A stretch of 64,000 bases of DNA from Veillonellaceae bacterium (GTDB lineage: Bacteria > Bacillota > Negativicutes > Veillonellales > Veillonellaceae), in NCBI GenBank assembly GCA_900766245.1, contig CAAFUR010000012.1, positions 1-64,000 on the forward strand. Reading direction: 5' to 3'. Every line of letters begins with the position of its first letter. Position 1 is the stretch's first letter. The notes beneath the pieces were generated by a model that searched no databases, was not told the DNA's origin, and saw only the letters and a program-made list of their open reading frames with translations. Positions 8,005 to 18,000 of the stretch are shown piece after piece. Both the position numbers and the translations under genes were made by a program.

Positions 8005-11000
8005 ATGATTCATCCCTTTGCTTGGCAATTAGTGAAATTGCATCCTCGTTCCTATGGAGGATTACTATTGTTTACCTTGCTTGGCACGGTAGCAACGTTA
8101 GGGCAAGCATATGCTTTTGCTTGTATTATTGATAGGCTAGTAGTACAAGGTGGAGATATATCTTTTGATTATATACTAGGATTAATGTTAATGATTTTTC
8201 TACGTATGGTTTGTACCCATGGAGAGCAGTGGTTGCGAGATCATATTGCAAGTGCAGTTCATGAGGACCTACGCAATCGTGTGCTACACCATATGTTATC
8301 TCAAGGGGTACGTCAATCCGAGAGTGCTGGTTCTATCACACATATATTGACTGATGGGTTAGATCATGTAGATGCTTATATGAGTCAATATATTCCACAA
8401 GCATTATATGCTGTATTGATTCCACTTATATTGTCTATTGCTATTATTAATTCTATCTCTTGGATTGGTTGGATTTTATTGCTAACCTACCCTTTGATTC
8501 CTTTTTTTATGATTCTCATTGGTAAGGAAGCAGATAAACTAAATAAGCAGCAATGGGAACGAATGCAATTCTTAGGAGGACATTTCCTTGACGTATTACA
8601 AGGTTTAACAACACTGAAAGTATTTGGTCGTGCCAAAGAACAGATTCATGTGATAGGTCGTTTATCTGGAGAGTTTCGCGATGCTACATTAAAGGCATTG
8701 CGTATCGCCTTTTTGTCTGCCTTAGTGTTAGAATTAATCGGTACAATAAGTACAGCCATGATTGCTGTCTACTTAGGGGTATCCTTAGTATATGGGGAAG
8801 TAGAGTTTTTACCAGCTTTCTTTATTTTGCTACTAGCACCAGATTTCTATGCTCCCCTACGACAGTTGGGATCTGCATTTCATACGGGTTTATCAGGTAA
8901 AGTGAGCCTTACAGCAGTGGAGGAGTATGTAACATCAGGTGTAGAAGTAATTCATACAGGTCAGAAAACACTTAAGGATCCGATTCAAACTATTGAGTTT
9001 CGGGATGTGGCATACGAATATGAAGAAGATCATGTAGGCTTAGCCACTTTTACAGGTGTATTGGAACGTGGCCGTTCTTATATGCTAGTTGGTGAAAGTG
9101 GAGCGGGTAAAACTACTATATCTAATGTGCTCATGCAATTATTAACGCCTACTAAGGGCCAAGTGACCGTAGATGGTTATGATTTACAAACCTTAGACAG
9201 TCAATGGTACCATGAGCAGATTGCGTATCTTAGTCAAACCCCATATATTATGAGTGGTACCTTACGGGAGAACTTACAATTTGGATTACCGGCGACTGAT
9301 GAAACCTTATGGCAGGTTCTAGAACAAGTACAGCTAGCTGACTTTGTAGCTACTTTACCAAAGGGATTAGATACATTGATTGGAGAAGGTGGCTATGGAT
9401 TGTCCGGTGGACAACGCCAACGATTAGCTTTAGGACGAACCTTGTTACGACCAGCACAAATCCTTATTCTTGACGAAGTAACAGCTCATTTAGATGTGGA
9501 AACTGAGCATCTAATCATGCAGGTATTGCATCAGTATGGGCAAGATAAAATCGTCTTGTATGTGGGGCATCGTGTGCAAACTATGAAGTATGTGGACATT
9601 TTATTTGTGATGCAAGAAGGGCGATTAGTAGAAGCTGGTAGTTATAGAGACTTAATCGCACAAAATGGATATTTTACATCCCTAGTGAATACCTATAGTA
9701 ATCCTGTGATGCGAAAGGTAGTGGAGGAGACACTAAAGTCAGAATCCCCTAATCCAGCATTAGGAGCAGACTATAGCAGTGGCGATACATCGTACGATAA
9801 AGTGCGACAAGTTGAAATAGAAATGTTACATAATACACATGCATCGAATGTTAAAGAGCATAATACCATGGGAAATACGCAACAGAATATTCGCCGAGGC
9901 TTATGGTCACTCTGGAAGTTACTATCTGGGCATAAAGCCTTGCTAGTGGGTAGTGTAGTTTTTGCTATGGCTACAGTGCTCATGAATATTGGCTTACTTA
10001 CTACGTCCACATGGCTCATAACGAAAGCCTCAGAGCATCCCCTATTAGTGGTGTTGAGCTTGGCAATTGTAGGAGTACGATTCTTTGGGATTAGCCGTGC
10101 TATCTGTCGGTATGGGGAACGTTATGTGTCGCATTCTATGGCTTTCCAAGGTTTATACGAATTGCGTATTGCCTTCTTTAAAAGATTAGAACCATTGGTG
10201 CCACGGATCTTTCAATCTATGAAAATGGGGGACCTCCTAGGACGGATTATGGCAGATATTGAGACGCTACAGTTTTTTTATTTGCGCACCTTAGTACCTA
10301 GTTTGTCTTTCATCGGTGTCACAGTACTGGGCTGTATCATAGGATACCAATTGCATCCGATAGTAGCTATGGTGATTGCATTGTACAGTATTCTTGTAGG
10401 CGTAGTGTTGCCAATGATCATTACCTATGTGCTACGGCAAGTCCCACCTATGCGATTACATACACGGGGGCGTATGAAAGAGGAACTCATCGAATCTATT
10501 CATGGCGTGGTAGATATTATTATGAGTCATCAAGAAAAACGATTTGTACAGTCTATGAAAGCATCTTTTCGTGATTTTGATGGTTGGCAAAGTCTATGGA
10601 ATCGTGGCGTTCGTTGGAATCAGACTATCCTCTTAGGGTTAGCACAATCTGCCTTATTAGTAGGGATTATCGTTGGCCTATGGGTGATTGATGGCATTAC
10701 CTACGGACCGCTATGGGTGGCGGTCATCGCTATTGGATTGCAGTCCTACTTTGAAGCCTTACAACCTATGACAGAAGCATCCTTGCATGGCTATGAAAGC
10801 GCTTTAGCTATGGAGCGATTGGAACAGCTAGACAATCGATCAGGACAGGAGAAAACATCATTAGAAAGCATGAACCATCAGAGTTCCATAGACGTGGATA
10901 AAACAGTATCTCCGATGATTCGTATGCAAGCTCTATCCTTTGCGTATGATGTACTGCCTATTTACGAGGAATTAGAATTGTCCATTCAAAAAGGTGAGAA

Positions 11001-11634
11001 AGTGGCTATTGTAGGGCCTAGTGGGTCTGGTAAAAGCACATTATTTGCACTGCTACAAGGATGGTATGCATACAGTGGTACTATCTTTATTGATGGAGTT
11101 GATACAAGGGCACTTTCAGAGGAAGAATTGCAATCGTATATGGCATATGCTACCCAAGATATCTATATATTCCATGCTACAATTGGCGATAACATCCGAT
11201 TGGCTAAGCCGAGTGCTACAGATGAAGACATTTGGCAAGCCTTAGAAGCGGTGCAATTGGCGGACTGGGTACGGACGTTACCAAAAGGTTTGCGCACCAT
11301 GGTCGGTCAAGGGGGCATGGGTCTCAGTGGTGGACAACGACAACGCCTTGGTATGGCACGCTTGTATTTACGTGATGCAGAGATTTTGCTTTTGGATGAG
11401 CCACTAGAAGGATTAGATCAAGTCACAAGGCACTTGGTACAAGATCAGTTGAGTACTTTGTTCCAAGGAAAAACTGTATTATACATTACACACCATATCG
11501 AACAACTTCATGAAATGGATCGTATTGTATTCTTAGAAGATGGACGCATTGTGGAAAGTGGAACTTATGAACGCTTATTAGCTTTACAAGGTCGATTCTA
11601 CGAATACCATCGATTGAGCATGGAACGCATTTAG
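8005..11634 (+). CDS. cydDC: CydD-CydC fused heterodimeric ABC exporter (single chain)
   Basis: A 1209-residue protein containing two complete ABC exporter halves that are normally separate genes. The first half (about 1-580) has six membrane segments, Walker A GESGAGKTT from residue 363, signature LSGGQRQRLALGR and Walker B ILILDEVTAHLD. A hydrophilic linker (about 580-630) follows. The second half has its own membrane domain, Walker A GPSGSGKST from residue 1004, LSGGQRQRLGMAR and ILLLDEPLEGLD. CydDC exports cysteine and glutathione and is needed to assemble cytochrome bd, which fits its place just after cydAB. Both ATP sites look intact. A strong GGAGG precedes the ATG. Confidence 0.93.
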   Translation: MIHPFAWQLVKLHPRSYGGLLLFTLLGTVATLGQAYAFACIIDRLVVQGGDISFDYILGLMLMIFLRMVCTHGEQWLRDHIASAVHEDLRNRVLHHMLSQGVRQSESAGSITHILTDGLDHVDAYMSQYIPQALYAVLIPLILSIAIINSISWIGWILLLTYPLIPFFMILIGKEADKLNKQQWERMQFLGGHFLDVLQGLTTLKVFGRAKEQIHVIGRLSGEFRDATLKALRIAFLSALVLELIGTISTAMIAVYLGVSLVYGEVEFLPAFFILLLAPDFYAPLRQLGSAFHTGLSGKVSLTAVEEYVTSGVEVIHTGQKTLKDPIQTIEFRDVAYEYEEDHVGLATFTGVLERGRSYMLVGESGAGKTTISNVLMQLLTPTKGQVTVDGYDLQTLDSQWYHEQIAYLSQTPYIMSGTLRENLQFGLPATDETLWQVLEQVQLADFVATLPKGLDTLIGEGGYGLSGGQRQRLALGRTLLRPAQILILDEVTAHLDVETEHLIMQVLHQYGQDKIVLYVGHRVQTMKYVDILFVMQEGRLVEAGSYRDLIAQNGYFTSLVNTYSNPVMRKVVEETLKSESPNPALGADYSSGDTSYDKVRQVEIEMLHNTHASNVKEHNTMGNTQQNIRRGLWSLWKLLSGHKALLVGSVVFAMATVLMNIGLLTTSTWLITKASEHPLLVVLSLAIVGVRFFGISRAICRYGERYVSHSMAFQGLYELRIAFFKRLEPLVPRIFQSMKMGDLLGRIMADIETLQFFYLRTLVPSLSFIGVTVLGCIIGYQLHPIVAMVIALYSILVGVVLPMIITYVLRQVPPMRLHTRGRMKEELIESIHGVVDIIMSHQEKRFVQSMKASFRDFDGWQSLWNRGVRWNQTILLGLAQSALLVGIIVGLWVIDGITYGPLWVAVIAIGLQSYFEALQPMTEASLHGYESALAMERLEQLDNRSGQEKTSLESMNHQSSIDVDKTVSPMIRMQALSFAYDVLPIYEELELSIQKGEKVAIVGPSGSGKSTLFALLQGWYAYSGTIFIDGVDTRALSEEELQSYMAYATQDIYIFHATIGDNIRLAKPSATDEDIWQALEAVQLADWVRTLPKGLRTMVGQGGMGLSGGQRQRLGMARLYLRDAEILLLDEPLEGLDQVTRHLVQDQLSTLFQGKTVLYITHHIEQLHEMDRIVFLEDGRIVESGTYERLLALQGRFYEYHRLSMERI

Positions 11635-11651
11635 TACAGGTGGGGCTTTTC

Positions 11652-11680
11652 TTTCATTTGTAAGGGGACTATGATATAAT
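11652..11680 (+). promoter_or_regulatory. Extended -10 promoter before the 11741 gene
   Basis: TGATATAAT (11672-11680) is an extended -10 box, with a weak -35 (TTTCAT, 11652-11657) 17 bp upstream. Confidence 0.5.
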
Positions 11681-11740
11681 TGTGATAACTATGAAAGTGT
11701 ATCACTTAGATTCAGATAACCTACTAGATAGGAGATATAT

Positions 11741-12898
11741 ATGGGACAATTAGTTACAAAGCTGTTGAAATTAGCCAATACTGTAACTACACAAACACAT
11801 ATAGAAGCCCCACGTTTACCAGAGCAACTAGAAGATGGAAATACGCTGTACGATCATCGTATGCTATCCATTGAGGAAGAAGCGGTGAACCGTAAGATGC
11901 GATCTGTGGTGCGTAATCATTGGTTCTTTCATTCCATAATTTTTGAGTTTGAACCCAATAATAAGATATTTATGAATGTTATTACGAAGTTGGGGAATGT
12001 CATCAATGTGGAGTTTGATATTGATGATATTTGGTTTGATGATTATACCTCTACAATTCAGCTCAAAGTAGATATGGCTAATGTGGATATGGGTGGTTTA
12101 TTCTTAAATATCATTACCCACATTTTGGGAAACTGGAGTTTACATGTATTGGGGATGTTTTTTAATCCTTTCAGTATCGGTAATGATACATCATCTATGC
12201 GTTTAGAAAAGAAAGGCATTATTCGGTTTGACTTGTCACCGAATAGCCCAGTGCGAGAGTTCATTCCTTGGCCACAACGTCCAAAGGAAAGTGTAGGACC
12301 AGTGCTATTAACAGCCATCAAATCGGGACAATCCGTATTGCAAGTGGAATACTATGCATTTCATCAGAAGTTAGAGACCTACTCGGCCCCTGAAATGCCG
12401 GTTAAAACGAACTGGGTTCGCTCCATAGATATGGCGGCTGCTTTGTTAATGCCCATAGGGGTATGGGTAAGTTTTATTATCTTGAATCATTACTTGCCAC
12501 ATGAAGAGTTACAAGACTTTTCTTTTTCTACGTATTTCTTTATTTCCTTAAGTATTTTACTATTTAGTTTTGTCGTCATGAATATTCCTCGGTATATTTA
12601 TATGTATTTTGAAACGAGGAAAAAATGGCAATCTGTCTTTGTGAGCAATAACATTAAGATACAGATGCGACGATTACAACGACGCATTGCGATGCAAAAG
12701 CAGGCCCTAGAGAATGATAAAAATGTTGTGAAACGGCAAGAACACATCGTGGAAATGTTAATGCAAATACGGGATAAACGATTCTTGGCACATCGGTTGA
12801 AAGTGGCTGATGAAGATCGGGATCGGAAACAGAAAGTGAAGTTTATCATAGCTTATGTACTGTGTACGTTTCTCGAATGGATGCTCCTTATACACTAA
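11741..12898 (+). CDS. Unknown three-span membrane protein with coiled coil
   Basis: I do not recognise this 385-residue protein. Residues 1-225 look soluble and mixed alpha/beta. Hydrophobic segments lie at about 230-250 (AAALLMPIGVWVSFIIL), 262-286 and 363-385. Between the last two is a basic, glutamine-rich coiled coil (RMQRRIAMQKQALENDK type, about 305-355). AGGAGA is well placed before the ATG and an extended -10 promoter precedes it. It stands alone after cydDC and before a repeat-rich gap. A cell-envelope role is plausible but not shown. Confidence 0.75.
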   Translation: MGQLVTKLLKLANTVTTQTHIEAPRLPEQLEDGNTLYDHRMLSIEEEAVNRKMRSVVRNHWFFHSIIFEFEPNNKIFMNVITKLGNVINVEFDIDDIWFDDYTSTIQLKVDMANVDMGGLFLNIITHILGNWSLHVLGMFFNPFSIGNDTSSMRLEKKGIIRFDLSPNSPVREFIPWPQRPKESVGPVLLTAIKSGQSVLQVEYYAFHQKLETYSAPEMPVKTNWVRSIDMAAALLMPIGVWVSFIILNHYLPHEELQDFSFSTYFFISLSILLFSFVVMNIPRYIYMYFETRKKWQSVFVSNNIKIQMRRLQRRIAMQKQALENDKNVVKRQEHIVEMLMQIRDKRFLAHRLKVADEDRDRKQKVKFIIAYVLCTFLEWMLLIH

Positions 12899-12920
12899 GC
12901 ACTTATACTCGAAATGGATA

Positions 12921-12985
12921 GGAGGGATATGTGAGATATAAAAACATGCTGCCGCAAATTGTTTTTATATCTCACATATCCCTCC
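12921..12985. repeat. Perfect 25-bp inverted repeat (long hairpin)
   Basis: Bases 12921-12945 are the exact reverse complement of 12961-12985, with a 15-base loop (12946-12960). Four T follow, so it could end transcription of the 11741 gene, but the stem is much longer than a usual terminator. Its right arm is also the first unit of the tandem repeat that follows. Confidence 0.85.
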
Positions 12986-13280
12986 TTTTCAAATGTAGTA
13001 AGTGCTGAGGTAGGCGTTGCATGGGAATATGCTGCCACAAATTGTTTTTATGTCTTGCATATCCCTCCTTTTCAATGTAGTAAGTGCTAAGATAGGAGTC
13101 GCATGGGAGCATGCTGTCGCAAATTGTTTTTTACAGACATATATCCCCCCTTTTTTTATACAGTCAGTGCTGAGGTAGGCGTCACATAGGAGTATGTTGT
13201 CGCAAATTATTTTTTACTCTCATATATCCTCCTCTTTTTACACAGTCAGTGCTAAAATATGCGTCGCAAGGGAGTATGCA
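12946..13280. repeat. Tandem repeat of about 82 bp, four copies plus a partial
   Basis: The marker ATGCTGCCGCAAATT and close variants starts at 12946, 13029, 13111 and 13192, a period of 82-83 bp. Each unit continues with a T-rich run, ATATCCCTCC-like sequence, then AGTGCTGAGGTAGGCGT. A partial fifth unit ends near 13280. Copies diverge steadily from left to right. There is no convincing open reading frame. This fills the gap between convergent genes. Confidence 0.8.
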
Positions 13281-13297
13281 GTAGTAAACGGAATATA

Positions 13298-13340
13298 AAA
13301 AGGACTGTACTTAGTGTTGAGGCACTTGGTACAGTCCTTT
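13298..13340 (-). terminator. Terminator of the leftward LysR/small-protein pair
   Basis: AAAGGACTGTAC (13299-13310) pairs with GTACAGTCCTTT (13329-13340). Read leftward, the hairpin ends in a T-rich run; read rightward it also has T after it, so it can work both ways. Confidence 0.75.
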
Positions 13341-13342
13341 GT

Positions 13343-13753
13343 TTATTTTTTAACGTCGGGGACGTTAGTTGGGTTTGCTTTGAATGGTGTTTTGACCGGT
13401 GTTGCTTTGCTTGGCTCTGGAGCCTCGATGTCGGGGTGTTCCCATTCGAGTTGCATGATGCGGAACTGGTGTTGGTTGGCAAAGCGCTTGAGTTGCCAAT
13501 TGTCTCGCTCTAATTCTTTCAGTCGCTCTCCGTGAGAGTTGCTGATGTTTTCTAGGTTAGTTAAGCGATAGTGAAAGGTATCACTATGTTCCATAGTGTG
13601 CTCTGTGTCAATGCGTTCTTTCAGTGTATCGATTTCTAGTTGTTGGGACACCATCCAATAGGTGGTGCTCAGCACGTAGAGGGCGATCCAAAACCAAGGT
13701 TTGCGTAGGACAGTACCTACTTTCAAAAGCAGATTACTCAGCTGTTTCATCAT
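13343..13753 (-). CDS. Small single-span membrane protein with coiled coil, unknown
   Basis: 136 residues: one membrane segment at about 19-36 (FWIALYVLSTTYWMV) near the N-terminus, then a heptad-rich coiled coil (about 38-95) and a proline-rich, charged tail. I recognise no family. It starts inside the last codons of the LysR gene (20-base overlap) with no clear ribosome site of its own, so it is probably translated by coupling. It ends directly at a terminator hairpin. The function is unknown; its link to the regulator is positional only. Confidence 0.6.
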   Translation of the reverse strand: MMKQLSNLLLKVGTVLRKPWFWIALYVLSTTYWMVSQQLEIDTLKERIDTEHTMEHSDTFHYRLTNLENISNSHGERLKELERDNWQLKRFANQHQFRIMQLEWEHPDIEAPEPSKATPVKTPFKANPTNVPDVKK

Positions 13754-14666
13754 GGGTGTCGCCAGGAACCAAAGGCAAGCGTGCCATCACAAAGTCTAAC
13801 CATAGGCGAGAAGCATGAGATAGGTAATGTCCTTTTTTCCAAATCACATGCAAGGTATGCATAATTTCAGGGTTTACTAAAGGACGTACTACCACGCTAG
13901 ATCCTACTTTTGTATTTTCATCTTCTGTAGGGCATAGACGGCTAGGTAATAAAGCAATCGCTAAGTGAGCGGCTACGGTTTGCAACATCAAATCTCGTTG
14001 GCTAGTTTCAAACACAATATGCGGTTGGAAGCCAACAGATTTACAAGATTTTACGATTTCATCATGTAAGTTAAAGTCATCTTTGTGCAATACAAAAGAT
14101 TGGTCGGCTAATTGATCAAGCGAGATAGATTCTTCTTCTGCCAATGGATTGTCTTTCGGCAAGATAACACTAAGAGGGTCACTTGTTAAGTAGAAGGAAT
14201 CAAATTCTTTTGCATTAGGTTTAGTACAAATAATCCCCACGTCGATAAGACCTTCTTGGACAGAAATTTCTATTTTCTTAGAACCATGTTCATATAATTC
14301 TAATTCGATTTGAGGGTAGGTTTGTTTGAACTCTCCTAATAATTGCGCAAAGATAGGTGCATCTGTCACTGGTGGTAACCCAATTAATACAGAGCCTTGC
14401 TCCAAGCGGAATTCGTTTTCGAAATCGATTTTTAAATGCTCAAACATGAATACAACCCGTTTAGCATGGGTTAAAAAGATGGTGCCACCGTCAGTCATTT
14501 CAACGGATTTTGCATTACGAATGAATAATACAACACCTAGCTCATCTTCAAGAGCTTTTATAGTACGGCTGATAGCAGATTGTGAAATGTGAAGATTTCT
14601 TGCGGCCTTGCTGAAGCTTTTTTGATCCGCCACTTCTACGAAGTATTTTAAGTGATGAAAGTCCAT
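13734..14666 (-). CDS. LysR-family transcriptional regulator
   Basis: A 310-residue regulator. MDFHHLKYFVEVADQKSFSKAARNLHISQSAISRTIKALEDELG is the N-terminal winged helix-turn-helix; residues from about 90 form the periplasmic-binding-like effector domain (GSVLIGLPPVTDAPIFAQLL). The ATG at 14666 is preceded by AAGAGGTG and agrees with the usual family start; the reading frame stays open to 14735 without support. It is divergent from nifJ across a gap of about 420 bases, the classic layout for a LysR protein controlling its neighbour, so nifJ is the likely target. The effector is unknown. Confidence 0.9.
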   Translation of the reverse strand: MDFHHLKYFVEVADQKSFSKAARNLHISQSAISRTIKALEDELGVVLFIRNAKSVEMTDGGTIFLTHAKRVVFMFEHLKIDFENEFRLEQGSVLIGLPPVTDAPIFAQLLGEFKQTYPQIELELYEHGSKKIEISVQEGLIDVGIICTKPNAKEFDSFYLTSDPLSVILPKDNPLAEEESISLDQLADQSFVLHKDDFNLHDEIVKSCKSVGFQPHIVFETSQRDLMLQTVAAHLAIALLPSRLCPTEDENTKVGSSVVVRPLVNPEIMHTLHVIWKKGHYLSHASRLWLDFVMARLPLVPGDTHDETAE

Positions 14667-14790
14667 AATGCACCTCTTAAATATGGTAATAACGAAAGTC
14701 CTCTTTTTTAGTATGCTATTTGAGCAACAATGCATGTATAAATGTAAATTGATAATCGCATAATTAGCAATGCATATAGTCTATATGGTA

Positions 14791-14819
14791 TTGCGAAGTT
14801 GTCGTTCTCAATGTATAAT
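14791..14819 (+). promoter_or_regulatory. Promoter of nifJ
   Basis: TTGCGA (14791-14796) and TATAAT (14814-14819) are 17 bp apart. The resulting leader would be about 265 bases. The rest of the gap is AT-rich, with no other clear gene. Confidence 0.65.
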
Positions 14820-14849
14820 GAAACCATAAGGCTATATCAATTTGTTCAC

Positions 14850-14868
14850 GAAGTAGATTAGCTACTTC
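14850..14868 (+). promoter_or_regulatory. Hairpin in the nifJ leader
   Basis: GAAGTAG (14850-14856) pairs with CTACTTC (14862-14868); each arm also borders a TTCACGAA copy. It lies about 30 bases after the predicted start of transcription and could be an operator or a leader structure. Confidence 0.4.
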
Positions 14869-15089
14869 ACGAATTTGCAAAGAGGTACTATATAACTTAT
14901 ATATTATTACATTTTTGCAACATATGCAATCTTTTTAGAAATAAATGATTCATATTTCAAAAACAATTTGATACTCAAGAGGGGAAGACTTATCCGGCGA
15001 GTGCTTGGATATGAGTCTATATACATCCCCCTATTTTGTATGTAACTACAAGTGTTAATTTTTATTTGCTTTAAGGAGGCTATTTTAAC

Positions 15090-18000
15090 ATGCGTAAAAT
15101 GAAAACTATGGACGGCAACCAAGCTGCAGCTCACGTAGCGTATGGTTTTTCTGAAGTGGCAGCGATTTATCCAATTACTCCATCTTCTCCAATGCCAGAA
15201 CATGTGGATGAATGGGCAGGACAAGGTCGTAAAAACTTGTTCGGCCACACTGTACAGGTTGTTGAAATGCAATCCGAAGCCGGCGCTGCAGCAGCAGTTC
15301 ATGGATCTTTACAAGCGGGCGCATTGACAACTACGTTCACATCTTCTCAAGGTCTATTATTAATGTTACCTAACTTGTACAAAGTGTCTGGTGAGTTACT
15401 TCCAGGTGTATTCCACGTAGCAGCTCGTGCTATCGCTGCGCAAGCATTGTCTATCTTTGGTGACCATCAAGACGTTATGGCAGCTCGTGCTGCTGGTTGT
15501 GCTATGTTAGCAGAATCCTCTGTACAAGAAGTTATGGATCTTGCTCCAGTTGCGCATTTAACAGCGTTAAAAACTCGCGTTCCTTTCATCAACTTCTTTG
15601 ACGGTTTCCGTACTTCTCACGAAATCCAAAAAATCGAAGTATTAGAATATGATGAATTAAAACCTTTAGTGGACCAAGACGCTTTAGAAGCATTCCGTCA
15701 ACGTGCGTTGAACCCAGATGCTCCTGTAACTCGTGGTACTGCTGAAAACCCTGATATCTACTTCCAACATCGTGAAGCTTCTAACCCATTCTATTTACAA
15801 GTTCCTGATGTAGTAGAACATTACATGCATGAAATCAACAAAATCACTGGTCGTGATTACCAATTGTTCAATTACTATGGTGCAGCTGATGCAACTGACG
15901 TAATCGTAACAATGGGTTCCTCTGCACAAGTAGCTACTGAAACTGTAGATTACTTAAATGCACAAGGCCGTAAAGTTGGTTTCGTACAAGTTCACTTATT
16001 CCGTCCATTCGCGACAGATCGTTTTGTAGCGGCTCTTCCAAAAACTGTAGAACGCGTAGCAGTATTAGACCGTACAAAAGAACCAGGTGCTTTAGCTGAA
16101 CCTTTATTCTTAGATGTTCAAGCAGCACTTGTTCAACACAATATCAATGCTAAAGTATTCGGCGGTCGTTATGGTCTTTCTTCTAAAGACGTAATTCCAG
16201 CTGATCTTGTAGCAGTATTCGATAACATGTTAGCAGAAGCTGGCAAACGTTTCTTCACATTAGGTATCAATGATGATGTAACTAACTTGTCCTTGAACCG
16301 TGCTGAAGGTGTATCCGTAAAAACTGAAGGTTTAACTGGATGTAAATTCTGGGGCTTCGGTTCTGACGGAACTGTAGGTGCTAACAAATCTGCTATCAAA
16401 ATCATCGGTGACCATACGGATATGTATGCACAAGCATACTTCGACTATGACTCCAAAAAATCTGGTGGTGTGACAATGTCTCACTTACGTTTTGGTAAAA
16501 ACCCAATCAACAAACCATACTTGGTAACTGAACCAGAATTCATCGCTTGTCATCGTCAATCTTATGTACATGAATATGATCTTCTTCGTGGTATCAAACA
16601 TGGTGGTACATTCTTATTGAACTGTACTTGGGGTCCAGAAGAATTAACAGAAAAATTACCTGCAAAACTTCGCCGTACAATTGCTGAAAAAGAATTGAAC
16701 TTCTACATCATCAATGCAGCGAAAATTGCAGCTGAAATTGGTTTGGGTGGCCGTATCAACATGGTTACACAAGCTGCATTCTTCAAATTAACTGAAGATA
16801 CAATCATTCCTATCGACAAAGCAGTTGAGTACTTAAAAGACTCCATTGAAAAAACATATGGTAAAAAAGGTGCTGACGTTGTTGCAATGAACAACAAAGC
16901 TGTTGATGAAGGTGTTGGGGCTCTTGTAAAAGTAGAAGTTCCAGCAGCATGGAAAGATGCAAAAGATTCCGAAGATACTTTCGAAAAATCTTCTTGCACA
17001 ACTTGCCCAAGCTATGTGGCTAACATTGCAAAACCTGTTAATGCACAAGCTGGTTATGATTTACCAGTATCCGCTTTCACAGGCTATGAAGATGGTACAT
17101 TACCTTCTGGTACTGCAGCATTCGAAAAACGTGGTGCCGCTTTATTCGTTCCTCACTGGATCAAAGAAAACTGTATCCAATGTAACCAATGTTCCTTCGT
17201 ATGTCCACATGCAACTATCCGTCCTGTATTAGCGACAGCAGAAGAAGCAGCAGCAGGTCCAGAAAACTTTGAAACAATTCCAGAAATGATGACTAAAGGT
17301 GAATTGCAATTCCGTATTGCTGTATCTCCATTAGACTGCTTAGGTTGCGGTAACTGTGTAAACATTTGTCCAGCTCCTAAAGGAAAAGCAATCGAAATGC
17401 GCCCTATCGATGGCGAATTAGAATTTGCTCCAGCTTGGGATTATGGTGTAGCATTACCAACTAAATCTCACCCAATGAAACAAGAAACTGTAAAAGGTTC
17501 CCAATTCAAAACTCCATTGCTTGAGTTCTCCGGCGCTTGCGCAGGTTGTGGTGAAACTCCATACGCTAAATTGATTACTCAATTGTTCGGTGACCGTATG
17601 ATGATTGCCAATGCAACAGGTTGTTCCTCCATTTGGGGTGCATCTATGCCGGCATCTCCATACACTAAAAACCAACAAGGCCAAGGTCCTGCATGGGCTA
17701 ACTCCTTATTCGAGGATAACGCTGAGTTTGGTTACGGTATGTTCATCGGTACTGAAAAAATCCGTACACAATTAGCTGAAACTGTAGCTTCTATCGCTGA
17801 AACTGCTGATGAAGCAACTAAACAAGTTCTTGACTTATGGTTAGAAAAACGTCTTCAAGGCGAAGGTACTCGTGACCGCGCTAAAGCTGTGATCGATGCT
17901 CTTTCCAAAGTAGAACAAACAGAAGCTGTAAAAGAAGTATTGGCTAAAAAACAATATCTTGTAAAACGTTCCCAATGGATCTTCGGTGGTGACGGTTGGG

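Noticed and set aside
11021..11245. 74-residue frame inside cydDC
   Set aside because: It is an alternate frame within the second ABC domain, with no ribosome site.
13259..13535. Rightward frames opposite the small membrane protein
   Set aside because: They overlap the leftward coiled-coil gene and its terminator and lack ribosome sites.
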